DNA of 64,000 nt, from contig NZ_MJIE01000001.1 of NCBI RefSeq assembly GCF_001940235.1, forward strand, positions 2,356,001-2,420,000. The letters run 5' to 3'. Positions 27,356-39,825 of this stretch are shown here, one piece after another. Below the pieces are notes generated by a model, which did no database searches, was not told where the DNA came from, and saw nothing but the letters and a program-made list of their open reading frames with translations. The DNA comes from Hornefia porci. GTDB taxonomy: Bacteria > Bacillota > Clostridia > Peptostreptococcales > Anaerovoracaceae. Position 1 is the first letter of the stretch. The number at the start of each line of letters is the position of its first letter. A program made the translations under genes and the position numbers.

Positions 27356-29413
27356 ATGAAAGGGAAAGGAATCACAGAGAAAAGCAGGCTCACCGCCGCA
27401 CTGGCGGTAACGCTGATCGTCGCAGTCGTCTGCTTCTTCAGCCTGAACAGTTTCTCCTTTGGCGCGACCTCGGAAAAGAGCGGCAAGAGCAGCTCGGACA
27501 AGGTTTCGACAACGGACAGTTCCGGCGGAAACGACGGAAAAGAGACGGTTTACATCATGCAGAAGGCTGACGGGAATGAGTATAAACGCGTGGTCAGCGA
27601 CGAGGGCAACCTGAAGTACAAAGGCTATGACGACGCGCAGTTGCCGGTCACCATGAAGGTGTCCTACACGCTGGACGGCAAAGCCATCTCTCCTGCCGAC
27701 CTTGCGGGGGAAAGCGGCCATGTGAAAATTCACATCACATATACGAATAACATCAAAAGGGATAATGTCTACGTGCCGTTCGCGGTCATGACGGCATTTA
27801 TCTTTGACAACGATGATTTCTCCAATGTGTCCGTCGATAACGGCAAGGTGATCGACGACGGAACCAGAAACACGGTGGTCGGATACGCCCTTCCGGGGCT
27901 GAGCGAGAGCCTGAGCCTGAATCTGTCGGAGCTGGATTCCGGTGCGAAGGACATCGATATTCCGGAGAGCGTCACGATAGAGTGCGATACCACAAAGTAT
28001 AATGTGGAGAATGCTTATTCTGTAGTCACTGATGAAATGTTCCAGGATATCGATATGTCCGACGTCAACAACGCTTCGGATCTGAAGGATAAAATGGACG
28101 AGGTGAAGAGTGCCGCGAAGAAACTGGCGAATGGAACGAGCCAGCTTTCGAACGGCGCGGACAAGGTCGCTTCAGGAGCAGGAAAGCTTTCTGCGGCCAG
28201 CAAGACCATCAGAAACGGCGCTAAGGGAGTGGCGAACGGAACAAAACAGCTCCAGTCCGGCACGCCGGCACTGACCGGCGGAATCAGCAAGCTGGCCGCC
28301 GGCTCCAAGAAGGTCTCGGACGGCAACGCGGCTCTGCTTGCAGGACTGCAGAAGATGTACGGCACCGCACCGAAAAAGGCGGATCTCAGCGACGGCAGCG
28401 GCACACTGAAGCTGGTCGCCGGAGCGAAGGTCCTGAATTCTGAGGTGCAGGCTCTGAACCTGTCGAAGGTTTCGCTGACCGAGGAGCAGAAGACGAAAAT
28501 TCAGACTGCGGCAGCATCCTCGGCCAAGGATTCCGGAGCGGCGACGCAGCTGTCCTCCGGAATCGGAGCCGGCGTTGCAGGTAAGCTGAAGTCCACGATC
28601 AGTTCGGATTCTACGAAGTCCGCGACAGCGTCCAAGGTGCTTGCAGATGGGGACATTCAGAAGGCTGTCAAAGCACTTGAAGCAGCGGGATATACAGAAG
28701 ACCAGGCGAAAGCTGTTTTCAGCGGTGTTGTTTCAACGACGCTGGACGGCGCGGCGTCACAGATAAGCGCTGACACAGTCACGAGCAGCATTTCAGGCAA
28801 TGTGGAAACTGCTGTGCAGCAGGTGGCCGGAGCAGCGGCCGTCAGCGGCGCGCAGGGGGTTGTGGATGAGACGAATAAGACGATTGCGGGCTACTCCGGA
28901 AAGATCACCGCGTTGAAATCCGCAACCAAACAGTTGCAGGAAGGTACTGAGGAGGTCAATGTCGGTCTTGCCGGAAAAGACGGCAAGGGGGAAGGCGAAG
29001 ACAATCTGATCGGCGCGGCCAAGGAACTGACTGCCGGATCCTCTAAGGTTTACAGCGGAATCACCGCTCTGCAGGGCGGAAGCACAGAGTTGGTCAGCGG
29101 CGTGAACAAGCTGGCGTCCGGCTCCATGCAGTTGTACAACGGCACAGTGACCTTCAGCAGCAAGGAGGCTGAGCTGGCCTCCGGTGCGGCAGCGCTGGCG
29201 AAAGGCGCGAAGACTCTGGATAAGAGCGTTGACAGTGCTATGAACAAAGCAAAGAGCGAGATTGACAAGCTGAGCGCCAGCAATCTGCTGGACGTGGTGG
29301 ACAACGCCAAGGCCATCCAGAAGGCTGCGCAGAACTACAACAGCTTCGGCAATACAAAAACTTACAAATCAGTAACCTTCATCTACAAGATGGATGAAGT
29401 TTCTCCCAAATAA
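27356..29413 (+). CDS. Exported LxxG heptad-repeat protein, MMPL partner
   Basis: 685 residues, ATG after GGAGGAGTAAGTAAA. A signal or anchor segment at about residues 12-36 is followed by a Ser/Lys-rich linker and a beta-rich domain up to about 225. Then come many seven-residue repeats of the xxxLxxG type (LANGTSQLSNGADKVASGAG, and again from about 540 to 640), predicted to form a long helical extracytoplasmic rod. Such proteins are known neighbours of MMPL exporters in Gram-positive bacteria and may act as an adaptor. The central part (about 400-490) is Ala/Ser-rich and less regular. No C-terminal membrane segment is seen. Confidence 0.75.
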   Translation: MKGKGITEKSRLTAALAVTLIVAVVCFFSLNSFSFGATSEKSGKSSSDKVSTTDSSGGNDGKETVYIMQKADGNEYKRVVSDEGNLKYKGYDDAQLPVTMKVSYTLDGKAISPADLAGESGHVKIHITYTNNIKRDNVYVPFAVMTAFIFDNDDFSNVSVDNGKVIDDGTRNTVVGYALPGLSESLSLNLSELDSGAKDIDIPESVTIECDTTKYNVENAYSVVTDEMFQDIDMSDVNNASDLKDKMDEVKSAAKKLANGTSQLSNGADKVASGAGKLSAASKTIRNGAKGVANGTKQLQSGTPALTGGISKLAAGSKKVSDGNAALLAGLQKMYGTAPKKADLSDGSGTLKLVAGAKVLNSEVQALNLSKVSLTEEQKTKIQTAAASSAKDSGAATQLSSGIGAGVAGKLKSTISSDSTKSATASKVLADGDIQKAVKALEAAGYTEDQAKAVFSGVVSTTLDGAASQISADTVTSSISGNVETAVQQVAGAAAVSGAQGVVDETNKTIAGYSGKITALKSATKQLQEGTEEVNVGLAGKDGKGEGEDNLIGAAKELTAGSSKVYSGITALQGGSTELVSGVNKLASGSMQLYNGTVTFSSKEAELASGAAALAKGAKTLDKSVDSAMNKAKSEIDKLSASNLLDVVDNAKAIQKAAQNYNSFGNTKTYKSVTFIYKMDEVSPK

Positions 29414-29421
29414 TACTAACT

Positions 29422-29466
29422 AAATGGAAAATCTCCGGCGTTCAGTACGTCGGGGATTTTTCATTT
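29422..29466 (+). terminator. Terminator of the MMPL operon
   Basis: A long imperfect hairpin (AAATGGAAAATC-TCCGGCG / CGTCGGGGATTTTTCATTT, seven-base loop) begins 9 bases after the stop and contains a T-run in its 3' arm. Between it and 29,731 the 260-base stretch holds no gene, only an AT-rich promoter-like area around 29,640-29,655. Confidence 0.75.
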
Positions 29467-29730
29467 GGTTGAGTTTCGCTTCTGAAGAAAGAGAGAGGCC
29501 GCAAAGCATCGGATTCAGGATTTCTTTGTGCCTTACCCCTGTGTTCCCCGACGCAGCGCAGACCGCGCAGAAATACAATGTGTAAAAGACAGGTTAAAAT
29601 ATTGTATAAATTTTTTAATTCACGTGTACAAAAACAGAGTTTGGTGTATATTATAAACAAGGAGAGGTGTACTAACAGTGTGAAGCAGAATATATTCGTT
29701 GTTTCGTGGAATTTGAACAGGAGGGTAGTT

Positions 29731-30006
29731 ATGCAGCAGTTACCATTTAAATTCCGGATTGTAGAGTATGCCGTCAGTCTGGGCAGACCGCTGACATCCA
29801 TCGATGTCTGCAGAGGTCTGAAGAATGAGTATCAGGAAAAACAGTGTAACGCGAGGAACATCGAGGACATCATGCAGACGCTGCAGAAGACCGGCATCCT
29901 GACGGGGGTGGATCAATATTTCGACAGAGAAGGACGGATCAGAACCCGGTATGCGGTTACTGATCAGGGCAGAGCCTATTACATGGGCACGCCGCAGGAG
30001 TCCTGA
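29731..30006 (+). CDS. Small winged-helix-like hypothetical protein
   Basis: 91 residues. ATG 29731 follows AGGAGGGTAGTT, which favours it over in-frame upstream codons. The sequence (FRIVEYAVSLGRPLTSIDVCR, ARNIEDIMQTLQKTGIL, RTRYAVTDQGRAYY) has the helix-turn-helix-wing pattern of a small winged-helix DNA-binding protein, with a C-terminal ITDQG-like strand. No regulator family can be named. It is a single gene with its own terminator. Confidence 0.65.
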   Translation: MQQLPFKFRIVEYAVSLGRPLTSIDVCRGLKNEYQEKQCNARNIEDIMQTLQKTGILTGVDQYFDREGRIRTRYAVTDQGRAYYMGTPQES

Positions 30007-30023
30007 AAATTCAAGCTTTGTGA

Positions 30024-30061
30024 AGGGAACTGCTGAACGCCGGCAGTTCTCTTTTTTTTGT
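30024..30061 (+). terminator. Terminator, copy 1 of an exact 38-base duplicate
   Basis: GAACTGC / GCAGTTC with a nine-base loop is followed by C and eight T residues. The same 38 bases occur again at 30843-30880. Confidence 0.88.
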
Positions 30062-30383
30062 GCGCCAGACACCGGTGTCTTCTGAAAGGTGAAAACTGCA
30101 CTTTTAAATAAAGCGAATGGTAAGCTGGAAACAACGAAGTTCAAGGCGGTAGAACGTCTACAAGTCAACAAGTATCTGGTTACACAAATGTTGATCCATG
30201 GTAGAAAAATTCCTCTTCGGCAATCCCGATAATAGAATTATTAAAAAAATAGAAATAAAGAAAAATTTCTTGGAATAATATTTTTGATATGATAGACTGC
30301 TGTTATAAGAGAATGTTGCTTGCAGAATAATGAGGATTGTGTAAAAGGTATCTTTGTTGAGTTATGTGAGGAGGGGGCGTGTT

Positions 30384-30575
30384 TTGGAATTTTCTTTTTC
30401 GCCGGGAATAGCAGATTTTGTTGCATTACTAATCGTCTTGATGCCGTCATTCGTAGGTGTTATGGCCGTGGTTTTTATCAGGAAAATATACAGGACATTG
30501 CAGATGATAGTTGAGAAAGAGGAGAAATTAAACTATGAAAACTTTAAAAAGATTTTTTGTTCAAAACTTCGCTAA
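30384..30575 (+). CDS. Small single-pass membrane protein
   Basis: 63 residues from TTG 30384, seven bases after GGAGGGGG. Residues about 9-32 are a hydrophobic segment (IADFVALLIVLMPSFVGVMA), followed by a basic, then charged tail. No family is recognised. The 3' end overlaps a 19-codon ORF. This is one of three small ORFs lying between two identical terminators. The 30,062-30,383 stretch before it holds no other gene. Confidence 0.45.
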   Translation: MEFSFSPGIADFVALLIVLMPSFVGVMAVVFIRKIYRTLQMIVEKEEKLNYENFKKIFCSKLR

Positions 30576-30594
30576 ACAGATGGCAGTCATGTGA
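30535..30594 (+). CDS. Possible 19-residue peptide ORF
   Basis: The ORF begins ATG 30535 after AGAGGAGAAATTAAACT, a very good ribosome site for so short a frame. The product is basic and amphipathic (MKTLKRFFVQNFAKQMAVM). It overlaps the end of the 63-residue ORF in another frame, which suggests coupling. It could be a signal or toxin-like peptide, but nothing proves expression. Confidence 0.3.
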   Translation: MKTLKRFFVQNFAKQMAVM

Positions 30595-30642
30595 AATTTA
30601 TAAGCAGTAAGGGAATGATTTACAGAACAGGAAGGTGTCGGG

Positions 30643-30789
30643 ATGCTGGCATATAATATTTATCTTTTTGTTATGCAGATGATTGTTCGTTTTGTGCCGT
30701 TGGTTTGCATCATCATCGTGTGCATTTATATCTATCGAATCATTCTGCTTTTAAGGAATAACAAAATTGACAGCAAAGATGATTTTTAA
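30643..30789 (+). CDS. Small 48-residue membrane protein
   Basis: ATG 30643 follows AGGAAGGTGTCGGG. Residues about 6-36 are strongly hydrophobic (FVPLVCIIIVCIYIYRIILL), with a charged end (NNKIDSKDDF). It resembles in layout the 63-residue ORF upstream. No family is recognised. Confidence 0.4.
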   Translation: MLAYNIYLFVMQMIVRFVPLVCIIIVCIYIYRIILLLRNNKIDSKDDF

Positions 30790-30842
30790 TATCGCAGAAG
30801 CTTCCCTCACATTGTAATGCAAGGAACATTGAGGCTGTCATT

Positions 30843-30880
30843 AGGGAACTGCTGAACGCCGGCAGTTCTCTTTTTTTTGT
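30843..30880 (+). terminator. Terminator, copy 2 of an exact 38-base duplicate
   Basis: Identical to the hairpin and T-run at 30024-30061; it closes the small-ORF region about 55 bases after the last stop. Confidence 0.85.
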
Positions 30881-30924
30881 TCCGGCCTCGCGGTTCCCGT
30901 ACAGAATTGAAAAAATGTACATAT

Positions 30925-31014
30925 ATTTGTTGCTGAACAACAAATCACATGGGGTGATTTGTTCTTGACAAACTAATAACTATCGTTGATTCCTGGCGGG
31001 AAATAAAGTATACT
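30925..31014 (+). promoter_or_regulatory. V-ATPase operon promoter with two overlapping upstream inverted repeats
   Basis: TTGATT (30986-30991) and TATACT (31009-31014) are spaced 17 bases, about 80 bases before the first ATPase gene. Just upstream, ATTTGTTG / CAACAAAT (30925-30932, 30938-30945) and CAAATCAC / GTGATTTG (30941-30948, 30954-30961) are perfect inverted repeats that share bases and so exclude each other. They may be protein binding sites. Confidence 0.6.
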
Positions 31015-31092
31015 ATAGATTAAGAATTGTGCGCATTTTATTTTGTTAAAGGAAGACGTGTTAAAGAATTTTATGAAAGGGAGGTGAGCAGC

Positions 31093-31405
31093 GTGTTCGT
31101 CGAGGAACTCTCGAAGATAAAAGAGTGTGAAGACCGGGCGGATCAGGTGCAGCGGGACGCGCGCACGGAGGCTCGGAAACGAATCGAAGACGCAGAAGCG
31201 GAAGCCGGAAGGATCGCAGAGGAGGCGCAGACTAAAGCGAAGGATATCTACGACGCCTTTATGAAGGAAGGACAGGAGGAATCGGACCAGAAGTACGCCG
31301 CCGCCATGAAGCAGGCAGAAACGGACAGTACACGGCTGGTCGAAGCGGCGAAGAAGAATGAAGAAAAAGCTATCGGTCTGATAGTAGAAAGGATTGTGAG
31401 CACCA

Positions 31406-31419
<14 letters not shown>
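31093..31419 (+). CDS. V-type ATPase peripheral-stalk subunit (G/H type)
   Basis: 108 residues from GTG 31093, following AAGGGAGGTGAGCAGC; upstream in-frame codons lack such a site. The protein is almost entirely charged, Glu/Lys/Ala-rich helix (EARKRIEDAEAEAGRIAEEA), as in the G/H (NtpF-like) stalk subunits. It is the first gene of the ATPase operon and overlaps the subunit I gene by 14 bases. Confidence 0.75.
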
Positions 31420-33864
<2,445 letters not shown>

Positions 33865-33885
33865 TGATTGACAGGAAGTGACAAA

Positions 33886-34470
33886 ATGGGCATAGAGAAG
33901 ATTACATCAAAGATCATGAGTGAAGCGGAAACCGTTGCGGGCTCCATTCTCAGCGAAGCCGATTCCGGCAGTGATGCAATCATCGCGGAGGCCAGGGAGA
34001 AGGCGGAGGCCGTCGTTTCCGAAGCGCGGGAACGGGGCGCTGCGGACAAAGTCAGGACGGTGAACCGCCGGGAGGCGGTGGCGGCCATAGACGGACGCAA
34101 GCTGATTCTGGCAAGGAAGCAGGAGATGATCGCGGGATGCTTCGACGGAGCCATCGGACAGCTCGCTTCCATGGACAAAGAAAAGTACGTGGAGTTTCTG
34201 GCCGGCATCGTGAAGAGCACCGGGAGCGCCGGCGGCGAGCTCGTCTTCAATGAGAAGGACGCCGCAGAGATCGGGCCGCTGCTTGCAGAGAAACTGAACC
34301 GTGAAACAGAGGGAGGCGCGTTTTCCGTGTCGGACGAAACGGAGTCGATCCGGGGCGGCGTGCTCCTGAAAAACGGACAGGTATACGTCAGCGGCAGCAT
34401 CGAATCCCTGGTGGACGAGGTGAAGGGCGAGCTGACAGCGGAAGTTGCAAAGGTGCTGTTTGGCGAATAG
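33886..34470 (+). CDS. ntpE: V-type ATP synthase subunit E
   Basis: 194 residues from ATG 33886, after CAGGAAGTGAC, giving MGIEKITSKIMSEAE. The N-terminal half is a charged helix (stalk) and the C-terminal half the globular end (VSDETESIRGGVLLKNGQVYVSGSIESL), as in subunit E peripheral stalks. It pairs with the G/H subunit. It lies 12 bases before ntpC. Confidence 0.88.
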   Translation: MGIEKITSKIMSEAETVAGSILSEADSGSDAIIAEAREKAEAVVSEARERGAADKVRTVNRREAVAAIDGRKLILARKQEMIAGCFDGAIGQLASMDKEKYVEFLAGIVKSTGSAGGELVFNEKDAAEIGPLLAEKLNRETEGGAFSVSDETESIRGGVLLKNGQVYVSGSIESLVDEVKGELTAEVAKVLFGE

Positions 34471-34482
34471 GAGCGGAGGAAC

Positions 34483-35490
34483 ATGGCAAAAAGAAAAGAA
34501 AATGATTATATCTTTGCCGATGCGTTCATTGGCTGCTACGTCCGGAATCTGATGAAGCGTCAGGATCTCATGAGACTGGCGAACTGTACGGATTTTGACG
34601 CGGCAGAGGCCCTCCTTCAGGAATTTGGCTACGGGGAATCGCCGGAGGTCAAGGAAGGCGATGTGGAAGCGTTTATCAGAAGAGAACAGAACAAGCTGTT
34701 CGATATGATCTACAATACATTGCCGGAGCGCAAGGAGCTTGCGCTGTACCTGTACCCCTACGATTACCATAATGTGAAGGTCTGCCTGAAATCGGAGCTT
34801 CTCGGAATCACGCCGGACGACACGTTTCTGATGTCGACGGGCGATATCGAGTGGAACAAAATGATGGCGATGATCCGGGACCGGAACTATATGTTCATGC
34901 CCGTCAACATGAAGCACGCCATTGAAGAGGCGATGGACCTTTACAGCAGGGGACATGACCCCCAGATGATCGATATCATTATGGACAAAGCCTGCTACAG
35001 GGATATGCTGCAGGCGGCGGAAGAGAGCGAAGAGGAATTTCTGATCGGCATTGTGAAGCTGCAGATAGACCTGCTGAATCTCAAGGCGTTTGTTCGGCTC
35101 AGAGAAATCGGCAAGGCGTGGTCCTTCTTCCAGACGGTTTATCTGGACGGCGGCAATATTCAGGAACAGTTCTACATTCAGAGCTGGGAGGAGCCCTATT
35201 CCCAGGTGGCGGATAAGCTGATCCCCTACGGCCTGAAGGACATGATGGCCGAGGGCGGCCGGATGATCAAAGAAGAAGGGGACTTCACTTTGTTCGAGAA
35301 GATGCTGGAAGACGCGCTGATGGAATACAACAAGAAAGCCAAATATCTTTCCTTCGGCATTGTTCCCATCGCCGGCTACTGGCTGGCAAAGGAAGTCGAG
35401 ATCGACAATCTGAGGATCGTCCTGACGGGGATCCTGGTCGGGGCGTCGCCGGAGGAGACAGGTGAAAGATTGAGGGAACCGTATGTATAA
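34483..35490 (+). CDS. ntpC: V-type ATP synthase subunit C
   Basis: 335 residues, ATG after GAGCGGAGGAAC. Largely alpha-helical with the conserved DYHNVKVCLK motif, and length is typical of the V/A-type subunit C (d subunit) that caps the rotor ring and links it to the central stalk. It overlaps ntpF by 8 bases. Confidence 0.9.
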   Translation: MAKRKENDYIFADAFIGCYVRNLMKRQDLMRLANCTDFDAAEALLQEFGYGESPEVKEGDVEAFIRREQNKLFDMIYNTLPERKELALYLYPYDYHNVKVCLKSELLGITPDDTFLMSTGDIEWNKMMAMIRDRNYMFMPVNMKHAIEEAMDLYSRGHDPQMIDIIMDKACYRDMLQAAEESEEEFLIGIVKLQIDLLNLKAFVRLREIGKAWSFFQTVYLDGGNIQEQFYIQSWEEPYSQVADKLIPYGLKDMMAEGGRMIKEEGDFTLFEKMLEDALMEYNKKAKYLSFGIVPIAGYWLAKEVEIDNLRIVLTGILVGASPEETGERLREPYV

Positions 35491-35806
35491 AATCGGAGTC
35501 ATCGGCGACAGGGATTCTGTGCTTGGATTCAAAGCAGTCGGTCTGGACGTGTTTCCGGCCGAAAAGGCAGAGGAAGCGAAAGCGGTTCTGCGGAAATGGG
35601 CGGAAGGAGAGTACGCCATCATTTACATCACAGAAGGCCTTGCCGTACAGTTGGAAAAGGAAATTGATAAATACAAGGATTCAAGGCTGCCTGCCATCAT
35701 ACCGATCCCCAATAAGGACGGCCCGTCCGGCACGGGACTGAACAACGTCCGCAAATCGGTGGAGCGCGCAGTCGGCGCAGACATACTATTCGGAGGTGAT
35801 AGATAA
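35483..35806 (+). CDS. ntpG: V-type ATP synthase subunit F
   Basis: 107 residues, a Rossmann-like small subunit ([40 protein letters not shown]) of the central rotor stalk. The ATG is inside the ntpC end, and the stop shares a base with the subunit A start (TAATG). In E. hirae this subunit is called NtpG. Confidence 0.92.
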   Translation: MYKIGVIGDRDSVLGFKAVGLDVFPAEKAEEAKAVLRKWAEGEYAIIYITEGLAVQLEKEIDKYKDSRLPAIIPIPNKDGPSGTGLNNVRKSVERAVGADILFGGDR

Positions 35807-37584
35807 TGAGTCAGGGAACAATCGTTAAAGTATCGGGGCCACTGGTAGTAGCGTCTGGTATGGAAGATGCGGATATGTACGACGTGGTCCGCGTAGGCGA
35901 CCTTGGACTGATCGGAGAGATCATTGAGATGAGAGGCGACATGGCCTCCATTCAGGTATATGAAGAGACAGCGGGTATCGGACCGGGAGCACCGGTGGTT
36001 TCAACGGGAGCACAGCTTTCCGTCGAGCTGGGGCCCGGACTGATCGAGAGTATTTACGACGGCATCCAGCGTCCGCTGGAGGTCATGTTCGAGCAGCAGG
36101 GCGCGAACATCCAGAGAGGCATCCAGGTTCCTGCGCTGAACCGGGAAAAGAAATGGGACTTTGTGCCTGTCGCGAAGGCCGGCGACCGCGTCGAAGCGGG
36201 GGACATCATCGGAACCGTTAAGGAAACCGTTATCGTGGAACAGAAGATCATGGTTCCATGGGGAGTCAGCGGCACGGTGGAGTCCGTCGAAGGCGGAGCC
36301 TTTACTGTTGATGAGACAGTCTGCAGAATCAGAAAAGACGATGGGAGCATCGAAGAGCTGAGCCTGATGCAGAAATGGCCGGTGCGCCGGGGCAGACCGT
36401 ACAAAGAGAAGATGGTGCCGGACATGCCGCTGGTAACAGGGCAGCGGGTCATTGACACGCTGTTCCCCATCGCCAAGGGCGGCGTTGCAGCAGTCCCCGG
36501 ACCGTTCGGATCCGGAAAGACCGTGGTGCAGCACCAGCTGGCGAAATGGGCGGACGCCGATATCGTCGTCTACATCGGCTGCGGTGAGCGCGGAAACGAG
36601 ATGACCGACGTACTGATGGAATTCCCTGAGTTGAAGGATCCGAGGAGCGGCGAATCGCTGATGAAGAGAACCGTGCTGATCGCGAATACGTCCGATATGC
36701 CGGTGGCCGCCCGAGAGGCGTCTATCTACACGGGAATTACCATCGCGGAATATTTCCGCGATATGGGATATTCGGTGGCGCTGATGGCGGATTCCACATC
36801 CCGCTGGGCGGAGGCTCTGCGAGAGATGTCCGGACGTCTTGAGGAAATGCCGGGTGAAGAGGGATATCCCGCTTATCTGGCGTCCCGTCTGGCGCAGTTC
36901 TATGAAAGAGCGGGACGCGTGGCCGCTCTCGGCAGCGACGGACGGGTCGGAGCACTTTCCGCGATCGGAGCGGTATCTCCTCCGGGCGGCGATATCTCGG
37001 AGCCTGTTTCCCAGGCAACGCTGCGTATCGTCAAGGTGTTCTGGTCTCTGGATGCGGGGCTGGCTCACGCCAGACATTTCCCGGCGATCAACTGGCTGTC
37101 CAGCTATTCGCTTTATGTGGACCGGCTGACGCCGTGGTTTGAGGAAAATGTGGCAAAGGACTTCCCGGCTCTTCGGAACCAGGCTATCCGCCTGCTGCAG
37201 GAGGAAGCGGAACTGAACGAAATCGTGCAGCTGGTCGGAGTGGACGCTCTGTCCTTTGAGGACCGTGTCAAGCTGGAGGCCTGTAAGTCCATTCGTGAGG
37301 ACTACCTCCACCAGAACGCGTTCCACGATGTGGACACATATTCCTCGATGAACAAGCAGTATAAGCTGCTGAAGCTGATTCTGGGATATTATGATCAGTC
37401 GGTGGACGCCGTTTCCAAGGGAGCGCCATTTAACCAGCTGGCCGCTGTCCCGGTCAGAGAGACTATCGGCAGATTCAAGTATATTGAGGAGAAGGACATC
37501 GATTCGTCCTACGAGGAGATCTTGACCGAGATGAAGAAGGAAATCACTGATATAGTAAATAAGGGGGCGGAAGACGATGATTAA
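35806..37584 (+). CDS. ntpA: V-type ATP synthase catalytic subunit A
   Basis: 592 residues, the usual length with the extra bulge domain (about 110-200). The catalytic P-loop GPFGSGKT is at about residues 232-239. [35 protein letters not shown] and [16 protein letters not shown] follow as in all A subunits. It hydrolyses or makes ATP. The 3' end overlaps ntpB by 8 bases. Confidence 0.97.
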   Translation: MSQGTIVKVSGPLVVASGMEDADMYDVVRVGDLGLIGEIIEMRGDMASIQVYEETAGIGPGAPVVSTGAQLSVELGPGLIESIYDGIQRPLEVMFEQQGANIQRGIQVPALNREKKWDFVPVAKAGDRVEAGDIIGTVKETVIVEQKIMVPWGVSGTVESVEGGAFTVDETVCRIRKDDGSIEELSLMQKWPVRRGRPYKEKMVPDMPLVTGQRVIDTLFPIAKGGVAAVPGPFGSGKTVVQHQLAKWADADIVVYIGCGERGNEMTDVLMEFPELKDPRSGESLMKRTVLIANTSDMPVAAREASIYTGITIAEYFRDMGYSVALMADSTSRWAEALREMSGRLEEMPGEEGYPAYLASRLAQFYERAGRVAALGSDGRVGALSAIGAVSPPGGDISEPVSQATLRIVKVFWSLDAGLAHARHFPAINWLSSYSLYVDRLTPWFEENVAKDFPALRNQAIRLLQEEAELNEIVQLVGVDALSFEDRVKLEACKSIREDYLHQNAFHDVDTYSSMNKQYKLLKLILGYYDQSVDAVSKGAPFNQLAAVPVRETIGRFKYIEEKDIDSSYEEILTEMKKEITDIVNKGAEDDD

Positions 37585-38974
37585 GGAATACAGAACGATA
37601 TCTGAAGTTGCCGGACCTCTGATGATGGTACAGGACGTGGAAGGCGTCACCTATGACGAGCTGGGAGAGATCATTCTGCCCAGCGGAGAAACCCGGCTCT
37701 GCAAGGTGCTGGAAATCAACGGCGGGGATGCTACAGTTCAGCTGTTCGAAAGCTCTGCGGGAATCAACCTGAAGGAGAGCGCCGTAAAGTTCCTGGGACA
37801 CGGAACACAGTTATCCGTTTCACCGGAGATGCTGGGGCGTGTATTCGACGGAATGGGACGGCCCAAGGACGGCGGGCCGGAGATTATCGCTGAGAAGCAG
37901 ATGGATATCAACGGACTCCCGATGAACCCGGCGGCCAGAGATTACCCTGCGGAATTCATTCAGACCGGCGTATCCGCCATCGATGGTCTGAACACACTGG
38001 TCCGGGGGCAGAAGCTTCCGATTTTCTCCGGAAGCGGACTTCCCCATGCGGATCTGGCTGCGCAGATTGCCCGTCAGGCCAAGGTTCTCGGTGACGACGC
38101 CGGAAACTTCGCGGTTGTCTTCGCGGCGATCGGAATCACTTATGAGGAAGCGGACTTTTTCGCCTCCGACTTCCGCAGAACCGGGGCCATCGACAGAACA
38201 GTCATGTTCATGAATCTGGCCAATGACCCGGCTGTAGAGCGTATCGCCACGCCGCGTATGGCGCTGACCGCAGCTGAATATCTGGCTTTCGACCTGAACA
38301 TGCATGTGCTGGTCATCCTGACGGATATCACCAATTACGCTGAGGCGCTCCGTGAGGTGTCCGCCGCCCGCAAGGAGGTTCCGGGCAGACGCGGCTACCC
38401 GGGCTATCTGTATACCGACCTCGCGACGATGTACGAGAGAGCCGGAAGGAAAAAGGGTTATCCCGGCTCCATTACAATGATCCCGATTCTGACGATGCCG
38501 GAGGATGATATCACCCATCCGATTCCGGATCTGACCGGATATATTACAGAGGGGCAGATCATCCTGTCACGCGAACTGGACCGGAAGGGAATCAAGCCGC
38601 CTATCGACGTTCTGCCGTCGCTGTCCCGTCTGAAGGACAAGGGAATCGGCGTCGGAAAAACCCGTGAGGATCATGCGGATACCATGAACCAGCTGTTTGC
38701 GGCTTATTCAAAGGGCAAGGAGAGTCTTGAACTGATGTCCATTCTGGGCGAAGCGGCTCTGACGGACGTCGACCTGATGTACGCGAAGTTCAGTGAGGAA
38801 TTCGAGAAGCGCTATGTGTCCCAGGGATACGATACAGACCGCAGCATTGAGGACACGCTGAATCTCGGATGGGAGCTGCTGAGGCTTCTGCCGAAGGGAG
38901 AGCTGAAGCGGATCAAGGATGAATTAATCGAGAAATACCTGAAGGAGAACGAGGGAACGGAAACGAAGGAGTAA
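37577..38974 (+). CDS. ntpB: V-type ATP synthase subunit B (regulatory)
   Basis: 465 residues. The degenerate nucleotide site [18 protein letters not shown] replaces the P-loop, which defines the non-catalytic B subunit. [20 protein letters not shown] and the [20 protein letters not shown] stretch are conserved. It forms the alternating hexamer with A. Three bases separate it from ntpD. Confidence 0.97.
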   Translation: MIKEYRTISEVAGPLMMVQDVEGVTYDELGEIILPSGETRLCKVLEINGGDATVQLFESSAGINLKESAVKFLGHGTQLSVSPEMLGRVFDGMGRPKDGGPEIIAEKQMDINGLPMNPAARDYPAEFIQTGVSAIDGLNTLVRGQKLPIFSGSGLPHADLAAQIARQAKVLGDDAGNFAVVFAAIGITYEEADFFASDFRRTGAIDRTVMFMNLANDPAVERIATPRMALTAAEYLAFDLNMHVLVILTDITNYAEALREVSAARKEVPGRRGYPGYLYTDLATMYERAGRKKGYPGSITMIPILTMPEDDITHPIPDLTGYITEGQIILSRELDRKGIKPPIDVLPSLSRLKDKGIGVGKTREDHADTMNQLFAAYSKGKESLELMSILGEAALTDVDLMYAKFSEEFEKRYVSQGYDTDRSIEDTLNLGWELLRLLPKGELKRIKDELIEKYLKENEGTETKE

Positions 38975-38977
38975 GCG

Positions 38978-39676
38978 ATGGAACGAATGAATGTCAATCC
39001 TACAAGGATGATGCTGACTTCGTTGAAAAAGCGTCTGAAGACGGCCGTCCGCGGTCACAAGCTTCTGAAGGACAAGCGGGACGAGCTGATGAAGGAATTT
39101 CTGGATCTGGCCCGGGAAAACGGACGTCTCCGGGAGGATGTGGAGAAGCGCCTCGGGGAGGTTTACAAAAACTTCACGGTAGCGAGCTCCATCATGAGTC
39201 AGGAGGTTATGGAGGAATCCCTGATGTTCCCGAAACAGGGCGTTGAGCTTCAGGTCAGCAGCAGAAACATCATGAGTGTGGATGTGCCGGTCTTCGATTT
39301 CAGAACCACGGCGGAGGATCCTGCCGACATCTTTCCTTACGGATTCGCCAGGACCTCGGGAGAACTGGACAACGCGATTTCCGAGCTGTCGGACATCTTT
39401 CCGATACTTCTGGAGCTCGCGGCCAAGGAGAAGGAGACGGCTCTGCTTGCGGCTGAGCTGGAAAAGACGCGCCGGCGCGTGAATGCGCTGGAATACGTCA
39501 TGATTCCCCGACTCCAGGTCACGATTAAATATATCCAGATGAAGCTGGACGAAAACGAACGAGGCAACCAGACGAGACTGATGAAGGTCAAGGATATGAT
39601 GCTGGAGGAGGCCATCGCCGAGAAAAAGGCGAAGGACGAAGCCGCCATCGAGCGGATGGTGGAATCCCGGCAGTAG
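38978..39676 (+). CDS. ntpD: V-type ATP synthase subunit D
   Basis: 232 residues, ATG after AAGGAGTAAGCG. It begins NVNPTRMMLTSLKKRLKTA and ends with a helix containing VMIPRLQVTIKYIQMKLDE, both typical for the central shaft subunit D. The helical hairpin inserts into the A3B3 head. It is the last gene of the operon. The 195 bases to the next gene hold GC-rich repeats (a GACGCCGGGGCA motif at about 39,727 and 39,781) and a terminator. Confidence 0.93.
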   Translation: MERMNVNPTRMMLTSLKKRLKTAVRGHKLLKDKRDELMKEFLDLARENGRLREDVEKRLGEVYKNFTVASSIMSQEVMEESLMFPKQGVELQVSSRNIMSVDVPVFDFRTTAEDPADIFPYGFARTSGELDNAISELSDIFPILLELAAKEKETALLAAELEKTRRRVNALEYVMIPRLQVTIKYIQMKLDENERGNQTRLMKVKDMMLEEAIAEKKAKDEAAIERMVESRQ

Positions 39677-39825
39677 CGGCCGGCAGCGGAGCTCTTCAGC
39701 CGCGGAACCGCGACCTGCGTACCGAGACGCCGGGGCAGGTTCACGAGCGGTGATGCTGGCGCGAAGCCCTATACAAGCCGCGACGCCGGGGCAAAGCCGC
39801 ACATACACTGAGATACGAAATGAGG

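Noticed and set aside
31027..31092. Longer N terminus for the first ATPase gene
   Set aside because: The extension has no ribosome site and the GTG at 31093 follows AAGGGAGGTG.
36001..37650. 549-codon minus-strand frame opposite subunit A
   Set aside because: The plus-strand gene is certain and the minus-strand product has no motif.
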